Assembly: GCA_937927415.1 (NCBI GenBank)
Contig: CALBDS010000062.1
Location: forward strand, 1 to 35,674
DNA length: 35,674 nt
Origin: an uncultured Rhodospirillaceae bacterium
Lineage (GTDB): Bacteria; Pseudomonadota; Alphaproteobacteria; Azospirillales; Azospirillaceae
Reading direction: 5' to 3'
The notes below the pieces were generated by a model that made no database searches, had not been told where the DNA came from, and saw nothing but the letters and a program-made list of their open reading frames with translations. The position numbers and the translations under genes are program-made. This document shows, in pieces, positions 14,357 through 22,102 of this stretch; the stretch's first letter is position 1; every line of letters begins with the position of its first letter.

Positions 14357-15226
14357 CTATTCCGCCGGCTGGACGGCGGGGGCCGGGCGGGCGTGGCGGC
14401 CCGACACGGCGCGGGACACGCCGCCGGCCACTTCCCGCCAGCAATGATCGGCCAGCGCCTTGCGGCTGGAAAAGCCGTCGATGGTCACCGGCGGGTGGAA
14501 TTCCACCTCCACCGTCATGCGGCCCAGGGTGAAGACGGTCCACAGGTGCGGCAGCAGATCCATGTCGCCGTACCAGGCATAGGCCGGGCGCCACATCAGC
14601 CCCATGGGAATGCCGTCCAGCCGGGTCGCGGTGACGCTGACCGGCTGCACCGTCAGCGGCTGCCCGTCGATGCGCAGGCCCGCCACCGCGAACAGCGCCG
14701 TCTTGAACGGCAGCGTGCGGTTGCCGTCGGACGAGGTGCCCTCGGGGAACAGGATCAGGTTGTCGCCGGCCTGCAGCCGCCCCTGCATGTCGTCGCGCTG
14801 GCGCCCGACGGTGCTGCGGGCCTTGCGCTCCACGAACACGGTTTCCTGCAGCCGGGCCAGAACGCTGAAGAACGGCCAGGTCCCCACCTCGGTCTTGGCC
14901 ACGAACGAGCCGGGGATCACCGACCCCAGGATGGTGATGTCGAGGTAGGAGGAATGGTTGGAGACGAACAGCACCGGCCCCCGCGGCACCCGCTGGCCGC
15001 GGACCACCACCTGAAACCCCATCAGCCGGGCGCAGATGCCGTGATAGAATGTCGGCAGCGAGGACCGCAGCGGCAGCCGGAAGCGCACCGCCAGCCACTG
15101 CAGCGGGATCAGCAGGCAGGTCAACAGCAGATAGGCCGCCACCCGGACGGCACCCACGGCGGGCGATCCCATCGTCACGCTTTCCCGTTCCTTGGCCGTT
15201 GGTCCCGTGACGCGCACCGTCATCAT
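14357..15226 (-). CDS. olsA: Lysophospholipid / lyso-ornithine-lipid acyltransferase (PlsC family)
   Basis: 1-acyl-glycerol-3-phosphate acyltransferase-type enzyme of about 289 residues. A hydrophobic N-terminal segment (AAYLLLTCLLIPLQWLAV, about 31-48) anchors it to the inner membrane. The catalytic HX4D motif is NHSSYLD (H91, D96), with SFVAKTEVGTWPF, FVERKARS and the substrate-binding FPEGTSSDG (160-168). It directly follows an OlsB-type N-acyltransferase gene on the same strand, so it most likely adds the second, ester-linked acyl chain to lyso-ornithine lipid, although a role as PlsC cannot be excluded. The start is ATG 15226 or 15223, 10 bp after the olsB stop. A longer frame to 15274 would overlap olsB. 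Confidence 0.82.
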   Translation of the reverse strand: MMTVRVTGPTAKERESVTMGSPAVGAVRVAAYLLLTCLLIPLQWLAVRFRLPLRSSLPTFYHGICARLMGFQVVVRGQRVPRGPVLFVSNHSSYLDITILGSVIPGSFVAKTEVGTWPFFSVLARLQETVFVERKARSTVGRQRDDMQGRLQAGDNLILFPEGTSSDGNRTLPFKTALFAVAGLRIDGQPLTVQPVSVTATRLDGIPMGLMWRPAYAWYGDMDLLPHLWTVFTLGRMTVEVEFHPPVTIDGFSSRKALADHCWREVAGGVSRAVSGRHARPAPAVQPAE

Positions 15227-15236
15227 CCCGCCGGGG

Positions 15237-16076
15237 TCACGCCGTCGGGGTTTCGCGGACGCGCCGCCGTTCATAATGCTTGGAATATTTGTCGGTGATG
15301 AGGTCGGTCTTGACCACCACGCACACGTCGGTGGTGTTGAACTGGTGGTCGATCACCGCCCCGTCGCCGACGAAACCGCCCAACCGCAGATAGCCCTTGA
15401 TGAGCGGCGGCAGGTCCACCAGCGCCCGCTTCACCGGCACCTCGTCCTTGGGCATCAGGTTCATCGACACATAACGGTCGGGCAGCGCCGTGGGCCGCAG
15501 TTCCGGCGGGGCCAGATGGTAATGGTGGAGGTAGGAGAGCGGACGGGCCAGCGCCTGCGGATCGGTGCCGGGCAGGCTGGCGCACCCGAACATGATGGCG
15601 ATGTCATGCTGGAAGACATAGGCCGCGATGCCCTTCCACAGCAACTGCATGGTGCCGCCGTTGCGGTAGCCGGCATCGACGCACGACCGCCCCAGTTCCA
15701 GCACCTGACCGGGATAGGCGGCCAGCGCACCGACATCATATTCGTCGGAGGAATAGAAGCGCCCGGCCCGTTCCGCCGCCGGCCGCCGGATCAGCCGGTA
15801 GGTGCCCACCACCGAAGCGGGGCCGCCGCCGCGGGCGTGGTCGATCACCAGCAGATGGTCGCACAACGCGTCGAAATCGTCGAAATCAAGGCCGCGCGCC
15901 AGCATGTCCGGCGTCGGGCGAGCCGACATCTCGGTGTAGAAAACGCGGTAGCGCAGCGCCTGCGCCCATTCCAGCTCGTCGGAATTGGCGGCAAGCCGCA
16001 CCTCCAGCGAGCCGACGCGCAAGTCGCCGTTCGCCTCATCACCGGGACCGATCGGGTCGGTGGTTGTCTCTGCCAT
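15237..16076 (-). CDS. olsB: Ornithine-acyl-ACP N-acyltransferase (OlsB type)
   Basis: GNAT-fold acyltransferase of about 279 residues that transfers a 3-hydroxyacyl chain to the alpha-amino group of ornithine, the first step of phosphate-free ornithine lipid synthesis. Family features: LEVRLAANSDELEWAQALRYRVFY at residue about 23, DFDDFDALCDHLLVID, GTYRLIR, and ELGRSCVDAGYRNGGTMQLLWKGIAAYV, where many hemolysin-like GNATs share the same pattern. The end contains KGYLRLGGFVGDGAVIDHQFNTTDVCVVV. The start is ATG 16076, and an ATG at 16109 is possible. A weak promoter (TTGACC, TATCCA, 19-bp spacer, 16170-16200) lies upstream. Together with the next gene it forms an olsBA operon, often induced when phosphate is short. 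Confidence 0.85.
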   Translation of the reverse strand: MAETTTDPIGPGDEANGDLRVGSLEVRLAANSDELEWAQALRYRVFYTEMSARPTPDMLARGLDFDDFDALCDHLLVIDHARGGGPASVVGTYRLIRRPAAERAGRFYSSDEYDVGALAAYPGQVLELGRSCVDAGYRNGGTMQLLWKGIAAYVFQHDIAIMFGCASLPGTDPQALARPLSYLHHYHLAPPELRPTALPDRYVSMNLMPKDEVPVKRALVDLPPLIKGYLRLGGFVGDGAVIDHQFNTTDVCVVVKTDLITDKYSKHYERRRVRETPTA

Positions 16077-16242
16077 GGTCCGGCACGCGCCGATGAACGG
16101 CGTCCTCATGTTTCAGCGTCGGCAACCGAACGCCCGTGCCGGCTGTGACCGGAAAGGCGCTCATGACAGTGGATACCATGAAGCGCCGGTTCCGGGTCAA
16201 CCGCCTCGTGTAACGGCGGTGCGAAGAGAACCGGCGCCTTGT

Positions 16243-16266
16243 GCGCATCCCATCGGTGGGATGCGC
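16243..16266. terminator. Hairpin downstream of mucR
   Basis: A 10-bp stem GCGCATCCCA with loop TCGG (16243-16266) lies 24 bp after the mucR stop. No T-run follows in either direction, so it may be an mRNA 3' stabiliser or part of a Rho-dependent end. Confidence 0.5.
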
Positions 16267-16290
16267 CGCCGCGGTTCCCCCACACCAGCC

Positions 16291-16707
16291 TCAGGCGGCA
16301 CCGCGGCGGGCGCGGGTGCCAAGCCCGATCTGCTTGGCCAGCGAGCTGCGCTGACGGGCATAGTTGGGTGCCACCATGGGATAATCGGCGGGCAGGCCCC
16401 AGCGGTCGCGGTATTCCTCCGGCGTCATGTTGTAGGCGGTCTTCAGATGCCGCTTCAGCATCTTCAGCTTCTTACCGTCTTCCAGACAGACGATGTATTC
16501 GGGGGTCACCGACTTCTTGATCGGCACCGCGGGCTGCGGCCGTTCTTCCACCGGGGCGGGTTCGACGCCGACATTGGCAAGCGACTTGTAAACCTGCTCG
16601 ATCAGCGTCGGAAGTTCGCCCAGCGCCACTGTATTGTTGGAGACATGGGCCGCCACGATCTCCGTGGTCAGAGACAACAGGGCGTTGGAGGGAGACGCAT
16701 TGCTCAT
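16291..16707 (-). CDS. mucR: MucR/Ros-family transcriptional regulator
   Basis: 138-residue global regulator of the Ros/MucR family, which in alphaproteobacteria acts like H-NS on exopolysaccharide, motility and other genes. Residues about 9-45 are the oligomerising N-terminus. The DNA-binding domain spans about 66-135 with EYIVCLEDGKKLKMLKRHL, NMTPEEYRDRWGLPADYPM and VAPNYARQRSSLAKQIGLG. Of the four zinc ligands of Ros (C, C, H, H), this protein keeps C74 and H87, but the second Cys is Asp77 and the last His is Tyr92. It thus belongs to the subgroup thought to fold with little or no zinc. Start ATG 16707 with GGAG 9 nt upstream. It has its own promoter and is divergent from a TusA-like gene. 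Confidence 0.92.
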   Translation of the reverse strand: MSNASPSNALLSLTTEIVAAHVSNNTVALGELPTLIEQVYKSLANVGVEPAPVEERPQPAVPIKKSVTPEYIVCLEDGKKLKMLKRHLKTAYNMTPEEYRDRWGLPADYPMVAPNYARQRSSLAKQIGLGTRARRGAA

Positions 16708-16739
16708 GTAAGATTGCTCCAGGGAATGCCGTGCTTCTC

Positions 16740-16768
16740 CATATAAAGAGGTTCGGGCAAACACGCAA
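16740..16768 (-). promoter_or_regulatory. mucR promoter
   Basis: Minus strand TTGCGT (16763-16768), 17-bp spacer, TATATG (16740-16745), giving a short leader of about 30 nt with a clear ribosome site. Confidence 0.5.
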
Positions 16769-16801
16769 TATCCAATCTTTGGACTTTAAGAGGAAAGGGC
16801 C

Positions 16802-17053
16802 TTGGAAACATTCGAGCCGGATTACTTCTTGGACATCACATCGCACGTATGCCCGCTGACCTTTGTGCGTGCGAAGTTGTTGATCGAACGGATGAGCCGC
16901 GGACAGACCGCTGAAATCCGCCTGAACCCCGGTGAACCCTTGGAGAATGTCCCGCGTTCTCTGGCAGAACTGGGCCACACCATTCTTTGCGTCGAACCGG
17001 AAGACCCCGCCGTCCCCGGCGGGGTGCATCTTGTTCGTGTGCGAAAGGTATGA
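16802..17053 (+). CDS. TusA/SirA-like sulfurtransferase family protein
   Basis: 83-residue protein of the TusA (SirA/YedF) fold: LDITSHVCPLTFVRAKLLIERMSRGQTAEIRLNPGEP, then a beta-alpha unit ending VHLVRVRKV. The family Cys sits in the HVCPLTFVRAK motif (residue 17), the position used for persulfide transfer. The second residue pair differs from the usual CPxP (here CPLT). The start is a TTG at 16802, supported by AGAGGAAAGG just upstream, and no ATG fits. It stands alone between mucR (divergent, 94 bp) and rimI (convergent, 31 bp). The role may be sulfur relay in tRNA thiolation or cofactor synthesis, but partners are not visible here. Confidence 0.8.
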   Translation: METFEPDYFLDITSHVCPLTFVRAKLLIERMSRGQTAEIRLNPGEPLENVPRSLAELGHTILCVEPEDPAVPGGVHLVRVRKV

Positions 17054-17084
17054 TGCTCGCTTAAATTTATAAGAGATCTAAGAC

Positions 17085-17561
17085 TTACCCATGCAGCAGG
17101 AGATCCCGCCGCAGGATCAGCGCGGCCACACGGCCGTCGGCCCGGCGGTAATAGTTGGGGCGGCGCCCCACGGCCACAAAGCCGCAGGTCTTGTACAGGG
17201 CGCGGGCCGGGGCGTTGTCTTCCGCCACTTCCAGGAACAGGACGGTGGCGCCCAGCGCGGCAGCGGCCCGTTCCGCCGCCGCCACCAGCCGCCGGCCATG
17301 ACCGGCGCCGCGGGCATGGGGATGCACGCCGATGCTGAGGATCTCGCCATCCTCCGCCGCCGCACGGGCCAGGACGAAGCCCAGCGGTTCCGCCGCATCC
17401 TCCGCCCCCGCCACCAGCAGGACGGCGGCGTGACCCGGCAAGCCCATCAGGCTGGCGACGGAGTCATCGGACCACGGATCATCGGGGAAACACGCCCGCT
17501 GCACCGCCGCCACCACACCGGCCAGGGCGGGACCGGCCTCCACCAGCCGCGGGGCGCTCAC
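17085..17561 (-). CDS. rimI: Ribosomal-protein-alanine N-acetyltransferase (RimI)
   Basis: 158-residue GNAT acetyltransferase. The acetyl-CoA binding motif A is GEILSIGVHPHARGAGHGRRLVAAAE (R/QxxGxG/A as RGAGHG), followed by ATVLFLEVAEDNAPARALYKTCGFVAVGRRPNYY, which is the RimI hallmark. E. coli RimI acetylates the N-terminal Ala of ribosomal protein S18. The start is GTG 17561, which overlaps the tsaB stop as GTGA. A much longer open frame upstream is antisense-like, low complexity and inside tsaB, so it is rejected. The tsaB-rimI pair is conserved in many bacteria. Confidence 0.9.
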   Translation of the reverse strand: MSAPRLVEAGPALAGVVAAVQRACFPDDPWSDDSVASLMGLPGHAAVLLVAGAEDAAEPLGFVLARAAAEDGEILSIGVHPHARGAGHGRRLVAAAERAAAALGATVLFLEVAEDNAPARALYKTCGFVAVGRRPNYYRRADGRVAALILRRDLLLHG

Positions 17562-18232
17562 GCCGCCCCCTTGGGCAGGGTCACATCCGGCGCCCGCAGA
17601 TAGAGCGGCACCGGCGCCAGCCCCTCGTCCGCCGCCGCCCCCAGCGCCGCCACCGACGCCGCGTCGGGGATGCCGGCGTCGGCGGAAAACACCACGCCGT
17701 CCCGCCCGCCCAGCACCGGCCGCAGGGCGGCGGCACCGTCGCCGGCCACCAGCAGCGACCCCGTCTCCCCCGCCGCGTCCAGCCAGGCGGGAACCGCGGC
17801 CGGGTCCAGCAGCAACGGCTCGCCGACCGGGGCCAGTGCTGCATCGAATCGCTGCAGATAGGGTTCGGTGCGGCGGGACTCCACAGCCACCAGCAGCCGG
17901 CGGCCCACCCGTTCGCGCGGGTCCAGGGCGTGGGCGATGGCGGCGAAGCTGGTCACCCCGATCACCGGCACCCCGGCGGCCAGGGCAAAGCCGCGCGCCG
18001 CCGCCAGCGCGATGCGCAGGCCGGTGAAGGCCCCCGGCCCCACCGTCACCGCCACCCGGTCCAGGTCGGCAAAGCCGATGCCGGCACCGGCCAGCGCGTC
18101 CTGCACCAGCGGCACCAGGGTTTCGGCCTGCCCGCGGGTCATGGGGGGCGCCCGCCGCACGGTCAGCCGCCCGTCGTCCCACACCGCCGCCGAACAGCCG
18201 GACGTGGAGGTGTCCAGACCCAGAACCCTCAT
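17558..18232 (-). CDS. tsaB: tRNA threonylcarbamoyladenosine biosynthesis protein TsaB
   Basis: 224-residue ASKHA-fold partner of TsaD in making t6A37 on tRNAs decoding ANN codons. It starts MRVLGLDTSTSGCSAAVW, the nucleotide-binding loop typical of TsaB, followed by ETLVPLVQDALAGAG, the conserved VTVGPGAFTGLRIALAAARGFA (about residues 62-83), and PVIGVTSFAAIA. The C-terminal half is variable as expected. Start ATG 18232. rimI follows with a 4-nt overlap. It is divergent from the VanX-like dipeptidase gene. Confidence 0.92.
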   Translation of the reverse strand: MRVLGLDTSTSGCSAAVWDDGRLTVRRAPPMTRGQAETLVPLVQDALAGAGIGFADLDRVAVTVGPGAFTGLRIALAAARGFALAAGVPVIGVTSFAAIAHALDPRERVGRRLLVAVESRRTEPYLQRFDAALAPVGEPLLLDPAAVPAWLDAAGETGSLLVAGDGAAALRPVLGGRDGVVFSADAGIPDAASVAALGAAADEGLAPVPLYLRAPDVTLPKGAA

Positions 18233-18346
18233 GACCGGCCCATCCCAACGCCGCAGGGCTGATGCCGCGGGGAGACGGTTGCCCCACGCGCCGCCCGGTT
18301 TATGCTCATGTCCACGCTTTCCCTCTGTTGGCACCCGCACAAAAAC

Positions 18347-18901
18347 ATGCTGATCCCCATCGCCCCGCCCGCCTTCGACGTCACGCTGGACATCGTGTAC
18401 GCCACCGCCGCCAATCTGACCGGACGGCCCGTGTACCGGCGGGCGGCGGCTTTTCTGCACGCCGATGCGGCGGCGGCACTGGGCCGGGCCGCGGCGCTGG
18501 CCAGCAGCGCCGGGCTGGGGTTGCGGCTCTACGATGCCTTCCGCCCGGTGGAAGCGCAATGGATGCTGTGGCACGCCTGCCCCGACCCCGATTACATCGC
18601 CGATCCACGCCTGGGATCGAACCATTCCCGCGGCGTGGCGGTGGACCTGACCCTCGACGGCCCGGACGGGCAACCGCTGGACATGGGCACCGGCTTCGAC
18701 GACATGACCGCCCTGTCCCATCATGGCCGCACCGATCTGCCGGCGGCGGTGGTGCGCAACCGCGCCCTGCTGGCCGGGCTGATGGCCGCGTCGGGGTTCG
18801 AGCCGTACGCCTTCGAATGGTGGCATTACCAGTTGCCGAAGCCCGAGCGTTACCCGCTGCTGACCGACCGGGCGGCGGGCACCACCCTTGTAGACCCGTG
18901 A
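18347..18901 (+). CDS. ddpX: D-alanyl-D-alanine dipeptidase (VanX/DdpX family)
   Basis: 184-residue zinc peptidase of the M15D family. The ligands and catalytic residues are in place: SNHSRGVAVDLTL (H93, D100), E157 and H160 in FEWWHY, and the conserved Arg of YDAFRP (R66). Such enzymes hydrolyse free D-Ala-D-Ala. In Gram-negatives DdpX is thought to recycle cell-wall D-alanine. I see no signal peptide, so it should act in the cytoplasm. The start at ATG 18347 is chosen because the conserved part begins IAPPAFDVTLDIVYATAANLTG soon after. An ATG at 18302 would add 15 residues. It is a single gene, with no dipeptide transporter next to it. Confidence 0.88.
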   Translation: MLIPIAPPAFDVTLDIVYATAANLTGRPVYRRAAAFLHADAAAALGRAAALASSAGLGLRLYDAFRPVEAQWMLWHACPDPDYIADPRLGSNHSRGVAVDLTLDGPDGQPLDMGTGFDDMTALSHHGRTDLPAAVVRNRALLAGLMAASGFEPYAFEWWHYQLPKPERYPLLTDRAAGTTLVDP

Positions 18902-19061
18902 GCGGAGCGGACCGTGATGCGGCCACCACACGGAACTGTGATATTATTGCATCATTTTCCGGGAACCGGCGGATCGGCAAGCGTTCGTCTTGTCCGCTCC
19001 CCGCGGCTTGTGCCACACACCAAAACGCGGACACTCCGCGTTTGACCCCCACTGCCGAGCC

Positions 19062-20126
19062 ATGTTGTTCCGCCGCGCCGTCGCCCGCATAGCCGCCGTT
19101 TTCATGGCGGGTGTCGCCCTCGTCACCGGCGGGGCCGCGACGGTTCCGCCCGCCCATGCCGATGGGACGGCACCGGCGGCCAGTGCCGTGGTGTTTGCCT
19201 ACAACCGCTTCGGCGAAGACCAGTCGCCCAACAGCTCCATCCGCCTGGACCAGTTCGAATCCCATATCGAGGAGCTGCAGGACGGCGATTACACCGTCCT
19301 GCCCCTGCCCGAGATCCTCGACGCCATCCGCGCCGGAAAACCCCTGCCCGACCGGGCCGTCGCCATCACCATCGACGACGCCACCCGGCAGGTGTACCGC
19401 GAGGCGTGGCCGCGGCTGCGCGCCGCCGGGCTGCCGGTCACCCTGTTCGTCGCCACCGACCCGCTGGACCGCGGCGCCCCCACCCATATGAGTTGGGCGG
19501 AGGTGCGCCAGATGGCCAACGCCGGGGTGACCATCGGTCTGCTGGGATCGACCACCATGTCGCTGCTGGGCCGCCCGATGAACGAGGCCAGTTCCGACAT
19601 CCGCCGCGCCGCCGACCGGGTGGAGGCCGAAGTGGGCCGCCGCCCCACGCTGCTGGCGTGGCCGCAGGGGGAATATTCCTCCGATCTGCAGGATCTGGCG
19701 GCGACGCTGGGGTTCACCGCGGCCCTGGGGCTGCAGTCGGGCGTGGTCTACAGCGGCGCCGACGACAAGGCGCTGCCGCGTTTCATGATGAACGAGGCAT
19801 ACGGCGGCATCGACCGTTTCCGGCTGGCGGCCAACGCCCTGCCGCTGCCGGTTGACGATCTGACCCCCGACGAGCCGCTGTTGACGGTCAACCCGCCGCC
19901 CATGGGCTTCACCGTGGTGGGCGACGTGGGGGATCTCGGCCGTCTGGCGTGCTTTGCCGGCGGCCAGGGGCGGATGAAGCTGGAACGCATCGACGACCAC
20001 CGCATCGAAGTGCGCATCGCCGATCCCTTCCCCCCCGGACGCACGCGGGTCAACTGCACCCTGCCGGTGCCCGATGGGCGGTGGCGGTGGTTTGGTGTCC
20101 AGTTCGTGGTCCCCGACCACCCCTGA
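19062..20126 (+). CDS. Exported polysaccharide deacetylase-like protein, probably inactive
   Basis: 354 residues with a cleavable signal peptide (residues 1-33, cleavage after AHA). Residues about 40-250 follow the NodB/PgaB-type deacetylase fold: DQFESHIEELQDGDYTVLPL, AVAITIDDATRQVY (D105, D106 in place of TFDDG), PVTLFVATDPL, MSWAEVRQMANAGVTIG, LAWPQGEYSSDL and ALPRFMMNEAYGGIDRF. The zinc-binding HSxxH that should follow VTIG is missing: the residues there are LLGSTTMSLLG (149-160). Without these histidines, metal-dependent deacetylation is doubtful, so it may be a carbohydrate-binding pseudoenzyme. A C-terminal beta-rich part (about 270-354) is unassigned. It is convergent with nfuA across a hairpin. 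Confidence 0.82.
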   Translation: MLFRRAVARIAAVFMAGVALVTGGAATVPPAHADGTAPAASAVVFAYNRFGEDQSPNSSIRLDQFESHIEELQDGDYTVLPLPEILDAIRAGKPLPDRAVAITIDDATRQVYREAWPRLRAAGLPVTLFVATDPLDRGAPTHMSWAEVRQMANAGVTIGLLGSTTMSLLGRPMNEASSDIRRAADRVEAEVGRRPTLLAWPQGEYSSDLQDLAATLGFTAALGLQSGVVYSGADDKALPRFMMNEAYGGIDRFRLAANALPLPVDDLTPDEPLLTVNPPPMGFTVVGDVGDLGRLACFAGGQGRMKLERIDDHRIEVRIADPFPPGRTRVNCTLPVPDGRWRWFGVQFVVPDHP

Positions 20127-20135
20127 GCTTCCGGC

Positions 20136-20167
20136 CATCCTCTCCCGGTTCCGCTTGGGAGAGGATG
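20136..20167. terminator. Hairpin between convergent deacetylase-like gene and nfuA
   Basis: CATCCTCTCCC and GGGAGAGGATG form an 11-bp stem with a 10-nt loop. No T-run follows on the top strand. It may be a bidirectional transcript end. Confidence 0.55.
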
Positions 20168-20179
20168 GAATACAAACCC

Positions 20180-20196
20180 GTTTAAACGCGTTTAAC
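20180..20196. repeat. Palindrome related to the one at 9937
   Basis: GTTTAAACGCGTTTAAC, one A shorter than the 18-bp palindrome after rraA, spanning the TAA stop of nfuA (20192-20194). Both copies are followed by GG. Confidence 0.7.
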
Positions 20197-20743
20197 GGAC
20201 GGCGCGGACTTCCTGCACTTCGGGGATGTAGTGGCGAAGCATGTTCTCGATGCCGGCCTTGAGCGTGGCGGTGGAGCTGGGGCAGCCGGCGCAGGCCCCC
20301 TTCATGTGCAGATAGACGATGCCCTTCTCGAACCCGTGGAAGGTGATGTCGCCGCCGTCCTGCGCCACGGCGGGGCGCACGCGGGTGTCGAGCAGCTCCT
20401 TGATCTGGGTGACGATCTCGTCATCGTCTTCCCCCCCGCCCGTGCCGTCGGCCTCCCCGGTCAGCACCGGGCGGTTGGCGGTGAAATGCTCCATGATGAT
20501 GCCGAGGATCGACGGCTTGAGCAGGAACCAGTCGCGGGCGTCCGACTTGGTGATGGTGATGAAGTCGCTGCCCAGGAACACGCCCTGCACCCCGTCCACC
20601 TCGAACAGGCGGGCGGCCAGGGGGGAACGGGCGGCGGCATCCTCACGGCCGGTAAAGTCGGCGGTTCCCTGCCCGAGCACCTCGCACCCCGGCAGGAACT
20701 TGAGCGTCGCCGGATTGGGCGTCTGCTCGGTCTGGATGAACAT
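20192..20743 (-). CDS. nfuA: Fe-S cluster scaffold/carrier NfuA (NifU-type)
   Basis: 183-residue iron-sulfur carrier. The N-terminal Nfu domain is of the alphaproteobacterial/mitochondrial NFU1 type, beginning MFIQTEQTPNPATLKFLPG, with FEVDGVQGVFLGSDFITITK. The C-terminal NifU domain has the CxxC that holds the cluster (GACAGCPSSTATLKAGIENML, C151 and C154). An acidic linker (GGGEDDDE) separates them. The start is ATG 20743, with AAGGG 8 nt upstream. ATG 20749 is too close to that site. It delivers [4Fe-4S] clusters to apoproteins, and aconitase B, MiaB and HemN-like enzymes are typical clients. It is divergent from the adenylate cyclase gene. Confidence 0.93.
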   Translation of the reverse strand: MFIQTEQTPNPATLKFLPGCEVLGQGTADFTGREDAAARSPLAARLFEVDGVQGVFLGSDFITITKSDARDWFLLKPSILGIIMEHFTANRPVLTGEADGTGGGEDDDEIVTQIKELLDTRVRPAVAQDGGDITFHGFEKGIVYLHMKGACAGCPSSTATLKAGIENMLRHYIPEVQEVRAVR

Positions 20744-20863
20744 GATCATAACCCTTCGTCTGGCCGCGGACAGGACGGATGAAATGACGGAACGGTGTGC
20801 AAGAGCACTGGCGGCACGTCGCAAACTTGGTCAGTATTTCATCCAAGATCAAGGAGGGTTTCA

Positions 20864-22102
20864 GTGGGGTCTTTCACGGTGACAGCCGCCAGTCCACCCG
20901 ATCGCACGCGCGAGCAGGAAGCCGCCATGGCCCGGCTGGCGTTCATCGACTGGATCCTGAGCGATGCCCGGCTGCTTCCCGATCTGCCCTCGTTGCTGGA
21001 TGCCTTTGCCGGAAAGCTGCTGGCGGCGGGTGTGCCGCTGGTGCGCATGACCTTGGGGCTGCGGCTGCTGCACCCGCAGATCCGCTTCAAGAACTATTAC
21101 TGGCGGCGCGACGAGGAAGCGGTGGAGATCGTCCAGCGCGGCCACGACACGGAAAAATCGCCGGAATATCTGGCCAGCCCCATTGCCGCCATCCTGGACC
21201 AGGGGGCGGAGGCGCTGCGCTTCCGCATCGAAACCATCGTGCCCCCCTGGCCCTACCCCATCGTCGGCGAACTGCACGAGCAGGGGGCCACCGATTACGT
21301 CATCATGGCGGTGACCTTCGCCAACGGCCGGCGCAACATGGCGAGCTTCGCCACCGACCGTCCGGGGGGCTTTTCCACCGCCGATCTGGCGCTGATCGAC
21401 GGGGTGATGCCCGCCTTCGTCACGGTGGTGGAGGCGATCACCCTGCGCTTCCTCGCCACCACGGTGCTGGACACCTATGTGGGGCGGCGCACGGGTGCGC
21501 GCATCCTGTCGGGCGAGATCCGCCGCGGGTCGGGCGCCGACGTGCGGGCGGTGCTGTGGTATTGCGACCTGCGCGGCTTCACCCGTCTGGCCGACAAGCT
21601 GCCGCGGGAGGAGCTGATCGCCCTTCTGAACAATTATTTCGAGGTCATGGGCGGGGCGGTGGAAGCCCAGGGCGGCGAGATCCTGAAATTCATCGGCGAC
21701 GCCATGCTGGCGCTGTTTCCCGTGGCTGAGGACGACGGCAACGGGGAACAGGCGGCGGCCTTCCGCGCCCTGACCGCCGCGGAAACGGCGTTGAGCGCCA
21801 TGCAGACCCTGAACGGCGAGCGCGCCGCCTGGGGACAGCCGATCCTGCGCTGCGGCATCTCCTTGCATGTGGGCGATGTGATGTACGGCAACATCGGCGC
21901 GCCCGATCGCCTGGACTTCACCATCATCGGGCCGGCGGTCAACCTGCTGAGCCGGATCGAGGGGCTGTGCAGCCGTCTGGACCGCCCGGTTCTGACCTCG
22001 GCGGCCTTTGCCGCCCTGTGCCCCGGTCGGCTGGCCTCTCTGGGATGGCACCCGGTCAAGGGCCTGAGCGAGCCGGTCGAGGTCTATGGGCTGGTGGAGT
22101 GA
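20864..22102 (+). CDS. Class III adenylate cyclase with N-terminal sensor region
   Basis: 412-residue soluble cyclase making cAMP from ATP. Residues about 1-210 are an unassigned N-terminal region seen in many rhizobial and Azospirillum-type cyclases (LRLLHPQIRFKNYYWRRD, PEYLASPIAAIL, GATDYVIMAV). The catalytic domain (about 225-410) is complete: metal Asp235 in WYCDLRGFTRLAD, Asp279 in LKFIGDAMLALF with the preceding Lys, LRCGISLHVGDVMYGNIGA, and DFTIIGPAVNLLSRIEG with the transition-state Asn and Arg. Start GTG 20864 with AAGGAGG upstream, and GTG 20879 is possible. It has no membrane segment. It sits just upstream of a diguanylate cyclase, so two second messengers are made from neighbouring genes. 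Confidence 0.9.
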   Translation: MGSFTVTAASPPDRTREQEAAMARLAFIDWILSDARLLPDLPSLLDAFAGKLLAAGVPLVRMTLGLRLLHPQIRFKNYYWRRDEEAVEIVQRGHDTEKSPEYLASPIAAILDQGAEALRFRIETIVPPWPYPIVGELHEQGATDYVIMAVTFANGRRNMASFATDRPGGFSTADLALIDGVMPAFVTVVEAITLRFLATTVLDTYVGRRTGARILSGEIRRGSGADVRAVLWYCDLRGFTRLADKLPREELIALLNNYFEVMGGAVEAQGGEILKFIGDAMLALFPVAEDDGNGEQAAAFRALTAAETALSAMQTLNGERAAWGQPILRCGISLHVGDVMYGNIGAPDRLDFTIIGPAVNLLSRIEGLCSRLDRPVLTSAAFAALCPGRLASLGWHPVKGLSEPVEVYGLVE

